Below, piece after piece: positions 8,428 to 16,560 of a stretch of DNA of 23,857 nt (position 1 is the first letter of the stretch; every line of letters begins with the position of its first letter). The notes below the pieces were generated by a model. That model was not told the DNA's origin. It saw only the letters and a program-made list of their open reading frames with translations, and did not search any database. Source of the DNA: JANXVV01 sp038230975 (lineage in GTDB: Bacteria; Planctomycetota; Phycisphaerae; Tepidisphaerales; Tepidisphaeraceae); NCBI GenBank assembly GCA_038230975.1, contig JBBRMF010000055.1, forward strand, positions 1 to 23,857. The letters are read 5' to 3'. A program made the position numbers and the translations under genes.

Positions 8428-9876
8428 ATGAATTCGCTCGCCATGTCGCGCTCTCAGTTCAGCACGCGCCGCCACTTTCTCAAGCAGGCTGGCGCGTTGG
8501 GGATTGGTTCGATGGCGCTGTCCAGTTTACTGAACGAGAATGTCGCGGCGGAGGTTTTGAATCCGTCGGCACCACGCGCCTCGCCCTTCGCGCCCAAAGC
8601 AAAACGCGTCATCTTCCTGCATCTTTCAGGTGGCCCACCGCATCTGGATCTCTTCGACTACAAACCCGAGTTGGTCAAGCGCGACGGTGAGCCATGCCCC
8701 GACTCCCTTTTGGCCGGCAAGAAATTCGCCTTTACCAGCGGTGTCCCGAGACTACTCGGCACGCCTCAAACCTTTCGCCAGCGCGGCCAGTCCGGTGCCT
8801 GGATGTCCGACGCGGTCCCACACCTTGCAGCGATCGCGGACGAGCTTACGTTCGTTAAATCGATGCACTCTGACCAGTTTAATCACGCTCCGGCAGAGCT
8901 ATTGTTCTACACCGGTTCACCCCGCCCCGGCCGTCCGGCGTTTGGGTCATGGGTGACCTATGGCCTTGGTTCCGAAAACCGGGATCTCCCGGGATTCATT
9001 GTGATGTTGTCCGGGAATTCGCTACCCAACGCCGGAAAAAGTTCCTTCGGGAGTGGGTTCCTCCCTTCGGTATTTCAAGGGGTGCAGTGTAGAAGTGGGG
9101 GTGATCCAGTCCTCTACGTGAACGATCCCGATGGAATGGATCGCCCGGTTCGCCGATTGAGCCTCGACGCTTTGAAGGATCTCAATGAAATACAACAGCG
9201 CGAGCTCGGCAGCCCCGAGACAGTGACGCGTATCGCGCAGTACGAGATGGCGTTCCGTATGCAGACGGCAGTCCCGGAAGTCATGGATATTTCCAAGGAA
9301 GACCCTCGCATTCTCGCTGATTACGGAGCCCAGCCGGGCGCTTCCAGCTTTGCCAACAACTGCCTGCTTGCCCGACGTCTCAGTGAGAAGGGAGTGCGGT
9401 TTGTCCAGCTTTTCGACTGGGGCTGGGACTTCCACGGAACGAACCCGGGGGAAGACATCAAGAGCGGCCTGGGCAAGCGGTGCGAACTGATGGACCGCCC
9501 CGTCGCCGCGCTCATTCGCGACCTCAAATGCCGCGGACTACTGGACGAAACGCTCGTTGTCTGGGCGGCCGAATTCGGTCGCACACCGTTCCGCGAAGGA
9601 CGAACTGCCAAAGCTGCCAACCTCGGCCGGGATCATCATCCAGACTGTTACACTCTGTTCATGGCCGGTGGTGGAATGAAGCCCGGCGTAACGTACGGCG
9701 CTTCCGATGAACTGGGTTTTTATGTCGGCGAAAACCCGGTGCATGTTCACGATTTACAGGCCACGATTTTGCACTTGATGGGTTTCAACCACGAACGCTT
9801 GACCTATCGTTTTCAGGGTCGTGACTTCCGTCTCACCGACGTCCATGGCAAAGTGGTTAAAGCGATTCTGGCGTGA
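8428..9876 (+). CDS. DUF1501 protein exported by the Tat pathway
   Basis: A 482-residue DUF1501 protein, a family related to the alkaline phosphatase/sulfatase fold. The N-terminus has a twin-arginine signal (TRRHFLK at 13-19, then a hydrophobic GALGIGSMALSSLL), so it should be folded before export. Family features are VIFLHLSGGPPHLDLFDYKP near 50-70, WAAEFGRTPF near 380-390, and GRDHHPDCYTLFMAGGG from residue 400, whose His/Asp residues (D402, H403, H404) suit a metal site. Length is typical. It starts seven bases after the DUF1549 gene, so translation is probably coupled. This gene order is recurrent in planctomycetes, implying the two products act together outside the cytoplasm. The substrate is unknown. 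An upstream ATG at 8398 would add ten residues. Confidence 0.95.
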   Translation: MNSLAMSRSQFSTRRHFLKQAGALGIGSMALSSLLNENVAAEVLNPSAPRASPFAPKAKRVIFLHLSGGPPHLDLFDYKPELVKRDGEPCPDSLLAGKKFAFTSGVPRLLGTPQTFRQRGQSGAWMSDAVPHLAAIADELTFVKSMHSDQFNHAPAELLFYTGSPRPGRPAFGSWVTYGLGSENRDLPGFIVMLSGNSLPNAGKSSFGSGFLPSVFQGVQCRSGGDPVLYVNDPDGMDRPVRRLSLDALKDLNEIQQRELGSPETVTRIAQYEMAFRMQTAVPEVMDISKEDPRILADYGAQPGASSFANNCLLARRLSEKGVRFVQLFDWGWDFHGTNPGEDIKSGLGKRCELMDRPVAALIRDLKCRGLLDETLVVWAAEFGRTPFREGRTAKAANLGRDHHPDCYTLFMAGGGMKPGVTYGASDELGFYVGENPVHVHDLQATILHLMGFNHERLTYRFQGRDFRLTDVHGKVVKAILA

Positions 9877-9885
9877 GAATAACCC

Positions 9886-9902
9886 ATATGTCAGTGACAT
9901 AT
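9886..9902. promoter_or_regulatory. Perfect 17-base palindrome, operator-like
   Basis: ATATGTCA-G-TGACATAT is a perfect inverted repeat around one central base. It lies ten bases after the DUF1501 stop and about 54 bases before the next start codon. The size and TGTCA/TGACA half-sites are typical of sites for dimeric repressors. The 9-mer TGACATATC at its right end also occurs at 3451-3459. No regulator gene is seen in the window. Confidence 0.4.
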
Positions 9903-9945
9903 CGTCTTGCCGGATGCCGACACGACCACCGGTGCTATGGGATCG

Positions 9946-9950
9946 AAGGG
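9946..9950 (+). promoter_or_regulatory. Ribosome binding site deciding the start at 9956
   Basis: AAGGG five bases before ATG 9956. That ATG begins a clean signal peptide, whereas the longer in-frame reading from 9821 overlaps the DUF1501 gene and puts 45 non-signal residues in front. Confidence 0.55.
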
Positions 9951-9955
9951 AACCC

Positions 9956-11122
9956 ATGAACGCCACGAATATTTTGATCGCCGGTGTTCTTCTCTTAGCC
10001 ATCACCAGCCCGCTATCGTCTGCTCCACCTGCTTCATCGGCGCAAGACTTCCCGGCAATGGTCCGGATGGATCATGCAACCTACAAAACCATCCTGTCGC
10101 AATGGGAAGAGAATATCACGAGCGACGCGCGCAATCGGTATTGCGACAAAGTCATGGGTGAAGATTGCGGCTGGTTGATGACGCCATTTACCGACGGTTT
10201 TTACTACGGTTACCTGGCCACCCACGATACGAAATGGATTGACTTCCTCGTCGATTGGACGGATTCGTGGGTCAATCGCGCGGTGAAGGAACCTGATGGT
10301 TACTTGGGCTGGCCAATGCCAAAGGCCGCCGGCACGGATGTCGACGCACTCAACATTTACAGTGCGGACAGCATGCTCGGTGAAGCGATGGTATTGCGTT
10401 CAGCGGTGCTGATGGCGACAACCATATTGAAGACTCCGGTACTCAAAGAAAAATACGGTGCTCAAGCGGAAAGCTACATCAAGCTCTCAGAGCATATTTA
10501 CAAAAAATGGGACACGCGCGGTGGATGGCGCGAGACCGAAAACGGCGGAATGATCAGTGTCGTTATGCCCTTCGGCATCGACGGTACCACCGGAAAATGG
10601 ACCTCCGGCTACGAGACGAGAAATGCGCCGGGCATCGGATTTTCCCATCCGAGTAACAAAGCCAACCATGTGGCCCGTTGGCTATTGGCTATGGCAGACG
10701 CCACGCAAAAATCAGTCTATCGCGAACGAGTGGAAAAATGGTTCAAGCTAATGAAGTCGCGAATGAAAGTGAAGGACGATGGCACTTACTCCATCTGGAA
10801 TTACTGGGAGCCTGCCGGCGCCTGGGATTACAAGGCCAATGGCAGCGGCCCGGCCAAGCATTGGATCGGCGTTCATCCGAACACCGGCTACTACCAGATT
10901 GATACCGACGGCATCGTCGATGCCTATCAGCGCGGCTTGATCTTTAACAAGGAAGATATTCAACGCTTGATCGCAACGGACCTTTCCAACAAACGCAACT
11001 GGGCCGCGTTGGCACCTTACAATGCAGAACTGCAAAAACGATTCGAGGCTACGCTCAAGCCCGATACCTGGGGGGCGCTGACTGCCGCCCCGAAATTCCT
11101 TTCCCTGCAAGCCTTAAAGTAG
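9956..11122 (+). CDS. Secreted protein, probable alpha/alpha-barrel carbohydrate-active enzyme-like
   Basis: A 388-residue exported protein without a family name I can assign. Residues 1-23 are a signal peptide (ILIAGVLLLAITSPLSSA). The mature part alternates long helices with Trp/Tyr/Gly-rich loops: FYYGYLATHD, DWTDSWVN, EPDGYLGWPMPKA, ARWLLAMADAT, YSIWNYWEPAGAWDYKA and HPNTGYYQIDTDGIVDAYQRG. This is the look of an (alpha/alpha)n toroid as in polysaccharide lyases, GH88/GH105 or epimerase-type folds. Candidate acidic and His residues (DADALN-like loop, HPNTGYYQID) cannot be assigned a role from sequence alone. The start was chosen by ribosome-binding site and signal peptide. It closes the plus-strand cluster, 79 bases after DUF1501 and with a palindrome in the gap. 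It converges with the RecQ gene, whose stop is only 25 bases away. Confidence 0.82.
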   Translation: MNATNILIAGVLLLAITSPLSSAPPASSAQDFPAMVRMDHATYKTILSQWEENITSDARNRYCDKVMGEDCGWLMTPFTDGFYYGYLATHDTKWIDFLVDWTDSWVNRAVKEPDGYLGWPMPKAAGTDVDALNIYSADSMLGEAMVLRSAVLMATTILKTPVLKEKYGAQAESYIKLSEHIYKKWDTRGGWRETENGGMISVVMPFGIDGTTGKWTSGYETRNAPGIGFSHPSNKANHVARWLLAMADATQKSVYRERVEKWFKLMKSRMKVKDDGTYSIWNYWEPAGAWDYKANGSGPAKHWIGVHPNTGYYQIDTDGIVDAYQRGLIFNKEDIQRLIATDLSNKRNWAALAPYNAELQKRFEATLKPDTWGALTAAPKFLSLQALK

Positions 11123-11147
11123 CACCACACGAATTCTCGCCAGGGAA

Positions 11148-13076
11148 TCAGGCATCCAGTTGTTCCACGAACTCCAGCACCTCTCGGAATGGCCTTCCTG
11201 ACCAGACCCCGAAGAGGGGATGTCGTCCGAGCTTTTCGCGCGAAGCCTGAGGGGAAACGATGCCGCACAAAAAACGCGTGATCTGACGAGGGGCTTGCAA
11301 CGATCGATGGCGCTCGCCCAGCAATTTCCGAACGGTGGCAACGTCATTGTCACCCAAAGCGCGGCGATGCGTCACGGGCAATCGGCTCGGGGGTTGACCT
11401 TCACAGCGATCGCAATGCCCGCACGGGTCCTCTTTCGATTCGCCAAAATAATTCAACAAATATTGCGTGCGACAGCCGGGGCAAACCGAGAATTTAAGTA
11501 TCTCCTGAATTCGCTCGACGTCGCGATTTTCGCGGTCGTTGAAGCGCGAATTGATTTTGTCGACGATCGGCCCGAGTTCGGGCACGCCGTGCTTCAATCG
11601 ATAACCCTGCCTTACACCGGCGACTTGCAATTTAAGATGGCCCTGCTCCTCCAGAAAATTCAGGGCGGTTATGACGCGTTCGCGCGGTTCACCGGTGGTT
11701 CGCGTCACAAACTCCAGGTCGAGCTTCCACCAGGTTCGACCCATTTCGGCACATTTGAAAACGCGCGACAGGAATTCGGCCCGCTTTGGGTCGAACTTCT
11801 TGAGCATCTGGCTTCCGGGAATGAGGGGCTGGAATTTGTACTCCGTGTAGAACGGACCTGTGCTCTCGATGAAGCCGAGTAGTTCGAGATAGGTCAACGT
11901 CGTCTCGATGACGATCGGGCGAATGTCGTGCTGGTGAGATAATTCATACGTCGATATGTCTAACAACTCGCCACGATCGAACACCGACTTCACCAGCGAT
12001 TCAACGGCCTGCGTCGTCGGGGTATCCCCGAACGTGAAATTCTCCAGAACAACGATGTCATCCTGCGCGGCCAGCATTTCGCAATAGGAAAGTTCGCCGT
12101 CGCGGCCTGCGCGCCCGATTTCCTGCGCGTAATTCTCGATGCTTTTGGAAAGGTTGTAGTGAAACACGTAGCGGATATCGCGCTTGTCAATTCCCATGCC
12201 GAAGGCGATCGTCGCCACAACGATAGCATCGGAAGAGGCCATGAAATGATCCTGAATCGCATGGCGAACCTCGCTATCAAGGCCGGCGTGGTAGGCCTCG
12301 GCGGCGTGACCATTTTCGGTCAGGAATTTGGCGACTTCTTCAGCCGTCCGTTGCAGGGTGACATACACGATGGTCGGACCGCGCGGCCGCGAAACGAGAC
12401 GATTGAGCAGGATGATCTGCCGTTTGCTCGCCTCACAGGGAATGACGTGTAAATTGAGATTCGGCCGGTAAAAACCGGTCTGCACGACGTCGTCGGCGGC
12501 AATATCAAATGCCTTGGCGATCTGTTGTGCCACGACCGGTGTGGCCGTCGCCGTGAGCGCGAGTACGCGGCCGACCTGAAGATCCTTGGCCAGCACGGCC
12601 AACTTTAAATAATCGGGTCGAAAGTTATGACCCCACTCACTGATGCAGTGTGCTTCGTCAACCGCCAGCATGGCGATCTTCATTTCTTTCAGTGTCCGCA
12701 GAAATCGTTCGTTCGCCAAACGCTCGGGGGCGATGAACAGCATCTTCAAATGACCGCTGCGCAAGTCGGTGTAAACCTGGCGAGCCTCTTCGGTGGTGAT
12801 GCTGGAATCGAGCCGCGCCGCGGCAACGCCCTTACTGTGCAGCACATCAATCTGATCTTTCATCAACGCAATGAGCGGCGAGATCACCAGCGTGATACCA
12901 TCGAGAAGCAACGCGGGAAGCTGGTAGCAAAGACTTTTGCCTGCACCGGTGGGGAAGATCGCCAAAACGGATTTGCCGTCGAGCAATTTATTGATCGCCG
13001 GTTCCTGTCCACCGCGAAAGGCGGGGAATCCGAACGTGTCGTTCAGGAGTTGGAGTGCTGTCCCGGATTCAGGCAT
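11148..13076 (-). CDS. recQ: RecQ-family ATP-dependent DNA helicase with a distal zinc module
   Basis: A 642-residue superfamily 2 helicase expected to unwind DNA 3'-to-5' in recombination and repair. The core is complete: FPTGAGKS (41-48), DEAH (140-143), the aromatic-rich loop CISEWGHNFRPDY (144-156, with N where D is usual), TATATP (175-180), ATIAFGMGIDK (289-298) and QEIGRAGRDG (319-328). The N-terminal motif is FRGGQE rather than the common FRPGQ. Cysteines typical of the RecQ zinc site (C532, C535, C552, C555, C558, around LLNYFGES) appear only after about 200 residues of helical, winged-helix-like sequence. The C-terminus (about 596-640, RFLCGIVSP...HPLFGVW...F) looks like a small RQC-type winged domain. 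There is no HRDC domain. ATG 13076 has AAGGA seven bases upstream; an in-frame GTG at 13103 would run through that site. It follows the SNF2 gene by 62 bases. Confidence 0.95.
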   Translation of the reverse strand: MPESGTALQLLNDTFGFPAFRGGQEPAINKLLDGKSVLAIFPTGAGKSLCYQLPALLLDGITLVISPLIALMKDQIDVLHSKGVAAARLDSSITTEEARQVYTDLRSGHLKMLFIAPERLANERFLRTLKEMKIAMLAVDEAHCISEWGHNFRPDYLKLAVLAKDLQVGRVLALTATATPVVAQQIAKAFDIAADDVVQTGFYRPNLNLHVIPCEASKRQIILLNRLVSRPRGPTIVYVTLQRTAEEVAKFLTENGHAAEAYHAGLDSEVRHAIQDHFMASSDAIVVATIAFGMGIDKRDIRYVFHYNLSKSIENYAQEIGRAGRDGELSYCEMLAAQDDIVVLENFTFGDTPTTQAVESLVKSVFDRGELLDISTYELSHQHDIRPIVIETTLTYLELLGFIESTGPFYTEYKFQPLIPGSQMLKKFDPKRAEFLSRVFKCAEMGRTWWKLDLEFVTRTTGEPRERVITALNFLEEQGHLKLQVAGVRQGYRLKHGVPELGPIVDKINSRFNDRENRDVERIQEILKFSVCPGCRTQYLLNYFGESKEDPCGHCDRCEGQPPSRLPVTHRRALGDNDVATVRKLLGERHRSLQAPRQITRFLCGIVSPQASREKLGRHPLFGVWSGRPFREVLEFVEQLDA

Positions 13077-13083
13077 CGTGAGG

Positions 13084-13088
13084 TCCTT
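13084..13088 (-). promoter_or_regulatory. Ribosome binding site deciding the recQ start
   Basis: AAGGA on the minus strand, seven bases before ATG 13076, at the end of an eight-A run. It argues strongly for this start over GTG 13103. Confidence 0.75.
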
Positions 13089-13138
13089 TTTTTTGAAAAG
13101 CACATTTCACTGGATCAATCCCAAACTCACGACGCGCA

Positions 13139-16100
13139 TCATGAAAGTAGAAGCTCAAGATCCTCTTTGCCGAGCGAGCGGATCAAACTGTTGTCGGCAT
13201 TGATGATCGCATCCGCCAGATCGCGCTTCGTTTGCTGGAGGGCGAGCACTTTTTCTTCGACCGTGTTCTTGGCGATCAATCGGAACGCGAATACCTGCCG
13301 GGTCTGCCCGATGCGGTGGGTACGATCGATGGCCTGCGCTTCCACCGCCGGATTCCACCAGGGATCGAGCAGGAAAACATAGTCGGCCGCCGTGAGATTC
13401 AACCCGACACCCCCGGCCTTCAGGCTGATCAAAAACAGTTTGCAATTCGGATCGGTTTGGAATCGATCCACCTTCGCCTGTCGATCGCGGGTCTTGCCAT
13501 CCAGATATTCGTACGTGACGCCATCTTTATCCAACTGTTTTCTGACGAGCGACAGGAAGCTCGTGAACTGCGAGAAAACCAGCGCCTTATGGCCTTCATC
13601 GATGACTTCGGCGAGGCGCGGCATCAAGGCGTCGAGCTTGGCGCTCGGGGAGGCGGTGAGTTTTTTGTCGATCAACGCCGGATGACACGCCGCCTGACGC
13701 AATCGAAGCAAGGCTTCGAGAATCATGAACTTGGACTTGGCCAGCCCTTTCTGTTCGATTTGGCCGAGCAAATTCAGGCGATAGTGATCGCGCAAGTCAT
13801 CGTACATTTTTCGCTGCTCGGTATCCAACTCACAGAAGAGCGTTTGCTCCTGCTTCTCCGGCAAATCCTTGGCCACCTGCGACTTGGTTCGGCGAAGAAT
13901 GAACGGGCGCAACCCGCGCGACAGCATCATGCGCGTGTCCGGGTCGGGATTTTTCGCGGCGGCGGAACTGAAAATATTAGCCTCGCCGAGCAAACCCGGA
14001 TTCAGAAAATCGAAGAGACTCCACAACTCGCCGAGATGATTCTGAACGGGTGTGCCGCTCAAGCACAATCGATGATCGCCGCGAAGCAATCGCACGGCCT
14101 TGGCGGCCTCGCTGGAAGAATTTTTGACCGCCTGTGCTTCGTCAAGTACCACATAGTCGAAGGGACTATCCTTGATGAATGGCGCATCGTTTCGGAGCGT
14201 ACCGTAGGTGGTCAATACCAGATCGTGCGCAGCGAATTGAGAACCATCTTTCTTGCGCAACGATGTGGTGTGATCCAGAACTTTGAGTTGTGGGGCAAAC
14301 TTCGCCGCTTCCTGCTTCCAGTTGAAGACCAGCGAGCGAGGCACGACCACCAACGACGGCTTACGAGTTCCATTCTTTGACTCGCCGGCCCTTCGCCGTT
14401 CTTCGAGCATGGCCAGCACTTGAACCGTCTTGCCAAGGCCCATGTCATCGGCCAGGCAACCCCCGAATCCAAAACGCCGCAGGAATTCAAACCAACCAAG
14501 ACCTTCGCACTGGTAAGGCCGCAGTTCACCGACGAAAGTATCCGGAGGATCCAACGGTGCGATCCCGTCGAAACGATGCAATTCATCGCGCGTGCGGCGG
14601 AAGGTTTCATCGCAGGTTGCCTGCGGCTGCGACATGAGCAACGCATCCAGGATGCCAACCTGTGCGCGGCTGAAACGGACGCTGTCCTCCTGAGTTCGAC
14701 CGGCACCGGCGAGTGGTCCGAATTTTTTCAACCATTCTTCCGGCAACATTCCAAAGGTGCCATCGTCCAACCGAACGATATTTTCACCTTTGCGGAGCGC
14801 GGCGAGCAACGCTGGCAAGGATGCCGACACACCGCCGAAATCGGCTTTAACGTTTAAATCGAACCAGTCGATCCCGCTGGTAACCTCGACCTTCATCTCA
14901 CCGGCCTGTCGATACAGCTTGCCGTCGGCCTCGACGTGCCAACCCTCCGCCGTCAAATTTCGGATGACTCCGGGGAGCGATTTGGTTGGCAACTGTGGCA
15001 GGTTGCTGGAGGCTCCATAGCCCGTCTGCACGCGGAAACCGACGGAGAACATTCGATCGCGCGCCGAGGCTTCCGCGACTGGATCCCGGTGAATCAGGGA
15101 ACGAGTTTTGCGGTCGAATATCCCGGACCCGGCGGTGTCGGCAGTCACAACCTTGTCGCCGTAGCCGAATGATAATTCACCGACCAGCTTGTCGTCGCCT
15201 GGATCCTGATAGTATGAACGATACTGATTTTGGGGACCTGGTTTAATGTGCAAACGGGGCCGCATCGTCACGGAGACTTCCTGCACATTCAACGATTCCG
15301 GGGCCAGCAATTTCGGCAATCGCGGGACGGAGTAAAGTTCGGCCAGAAGTTCATCGGATTGGTCGAACGGAACGCGCACTGCCGCGCGGGCGCGTAAGAA
15401 AATGACCCAGGCGAAAGCCCCACGATCATCGAATTCCGAAACAGTACCGTCGGTAAAAAAGACATGCCCGTTTGCCGTCAGCAAGAGCGGGTCAGCGATT
15501 GGAATGTGCTGCTCCCCGCGATCAATATACCCTTCAAGAACAAAGCACTTGTCGACCTCGTCGCGGCGAATGGAAACACAGAGTTGCCAGGGATCTCCGC
15601 CATTCCATCTCAATGCAATCGCATCAGATTCCAAGGCCATGTTGGCAAACCGAAGAAAAGTTCGTCCGGTTGCACACAATCGCGGCAATAGCGCGGCTGC
15701 GTGAGCATCGGAGAGTCGCCGCTTTGACGACAGGTCGTTGGAATAGTAGTACGGGCGGTCGATCTGCGCCCCGGCCAGAAGCGCAATGATTTCACGGTCA
15801 ATCGGATCGGGCAGCTTTTTGACCATCTCCGCTGACGTGCCCACCGTCACCGGCTTCTTCCATGTGCCATCTTTTTTGCGTTCGCGATAAAGTGTTTCGA
15901 CGACCAGTCCCTTGCCTTCCATCGTGCCGGCAATGTCGATGGCAAAAATCAGTTCCTTGCCTGCGGGCCAGCGTTCTTCGGTACTCAGTCCGGTATAGTT
16001 GTGACTTTCGCGCAACGCCGCGAACAATGGCTTCCAAAGTGATGGGGGTTTCGGAACCTCTCCGAGCAGTTTGGCAGTTGCCGCGGCAGTGAGATGACGC

Positions 16101-16507
16101 GGTCGATCGTGCCGAGGCATGCACCAAATTTCCGCCGGCATGGACTTGGGGATTGCCTCGGGAAGCAATCCAACCGACCGAACCAATACGATGCCGCTCG
16201 AATCCAGCAAGCCTAGGTATTCAGCTTCTGTAGTCGCCGCCAATACATGCGGACAAGGTGCCGCATCGCTCTGCTGGGACGGAGTGCAGTTGCACGCGTA
16301 CAGAAAGTCGCCGGCAATAGAACTTAAAACACATTCGTGCTCGAACAACCCTCTTCCCCGCAACCGCGCAAGGATGCGGCCATCGGGCTGCCTGAAAAGA
16401 ACGATCTGACCGTGGTCGAGATACATTTCCGCCACTGTCCGCTCCGCATCGCCGGTCCATCTCGCGACACGTTCCGAGGTCAAAATCGTTTTTAGTTTGT
16501 TTTTCAA
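13139..16507 (-). CDS. SWIM zinc-finger SNF2-family helicase/ATPase
   Basis: A 1122-residue DNA-dependent ATPase of the SNF2/HepA type. Near the N-terminus C72-x-C74-x10-C85-x-H87 forms a SWIM zinc finger. Residues about 100-640 are a long, mainly beta, bacterial-type N-terminal extension. The ATPase core begins around 670 (PYQCEGLGWFEFL), with DDMGLGKT ending at T694 (Walker A lysine K693), DEAQ at 789-792, LCLSGTPVQNHLGELWSLFDFL shortly after, and a C-terminal helicase lobe containing SLKAGGVGLNLTAADYV and WWNPAVEAQAIDRTHRIGQ (HRIGQ at 1064-1068). Such proteins remodel protein-DNA complexes or translocate on double-stranded DNA; the partner here is unknown. The reading frame opens with TTG at 16507 after an in-frame TAG at 16522; the next ATG is codon 28, so the start is uncertain. 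It is the first gene of a two-gene unit with recQ. Confidence 0.95.
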   Translation of the reverse strand: MKNKLKTILTSERVARWTGDAERTVAEMYLDHGQIVLFRQPDGRILARLRGRGLFEHECVLSSIAGDFLYACNCTPSQQSDAAPCPHVLAATTEAEYLGLLDSSGIVLVRSVGLLPEAIPKSMPAEIWCMPRHDRPRHLTAAATAKLLGEVPKPPSLWKPLFAALRESHNYTGLSTEERWPAGKELIFAIDIAGTMEGKGLVVETLYRERKKDGTWKKPVTVGTSAEMVKKLPDPIDREIIALLAGAQIDRPYYYSNDLSSKRRLSDAHAAALLPRLCATGRTFLRFANMALESDAIALRWNGGDPWQLCVSIRRDEVDKCFVLEGYIDRGEQHIPIADPLLLTANGHVFFTDGTVSEFDDRGAFAWVIFLRARAAVRVPFDQSDELLAELYSVPRLPKLLAPESLNVQEVSVTMRPRLHIKPGPQNQYRSYYQDPGDDKLVGELSFGYGDKVVTADTAGSGIFDRKTRSLIHRDPVAEASARDRMFSVGFRVQTGYGASSNLPQLPTKSLPGVIRNLTAEGWHVEADGKLYRQAGEMKVEVTSGIDWFDLNVKADFGGVSASLPALLAALRKGENIVRLDDGTFGMLPEEWLKKFGPLAGAGRTQEDSVRFSRAQVGILDALLMSQPQATCDETFRRTRDELHRFDGIAPLDPPDTFVGELRPYQCEGLGWFEFLRRFGFGGCLADDMGLGKTVQVLAMLEERRRAGESKNGTRKPSLVVVPRSLVFNWKQEAAKFAPQLKVLDHTTSLRKKDGSQFAAHDLVLTTYGTLRNDAPFIKDSPFDYVVLDEAQAVKNSSSEAAKAVRLLRGDHRLCLSGTPVQNHLGELWSLFDFLNPGLLGEANIFSSAAAKNPDPDTRMMLSRGLRPFILRRTKSQVAKDLPEKQEQTLFCELDTEQRKMYDDLRDHYRLNLLGQIEQKGLAKSKFMILEALLRLRQAACHPALIDKKLTASPSAKLDALMPRLAEVIDEGHKALVFSQFTSFLSLVRKQLDKDGVTYEYLDGKTRDRQAKVDRFQTDPNCKLFLISLKAGGVGLNLTAADYVFLLDPWWNPAVEAQAIDRTHRIGQTRQVFAFRLIAKNTVEEKVLALQQTKRDLADAIINADNSLIRSLGKEDLELLLS

Positions 16508-16516
16508 AGTGCGGAA

Positions 16517-16545
16517 ATACTACAGAATAAAGTGTCTAAATTCAA
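16517..16545 (-). promoter_or_regulatory. Sigma70-like promoter of the SNF2-recQ unit
   Basis: On the minus strand TTGAAT (16545-16540) is followed after exactly 17 bases by TAGTAT (16522-16517). Each box matches four of six consensus bases. Transcription would begin around 16509-16511, only a few bases before the TTG at 16507, leaving no room for a ribosome-binding site. The message may therefore be leaderless, or translation may begin further downstream. Confidence 0.5.
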
Positions 16546-16560
16546 AAAAAGCTCCGCCTT

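Noticed and set aside
12627..13382. A 251-codon plus-strand open frame spanning the recQ start and SNF2 end
   Set aside because: It is antisense to two well-supported genes, has no ribosome-binding site and shows no protein-like motif.
13232..14380. A 382-codon open frame on the plus strand, antisense to the SNF2 gene
   Set aside because: It lies entirely within the conserved ATPase region of the SNF2 gene, its translation is low-complexity and has no recognisable domain, and the opposite strand carries intact family motifs.
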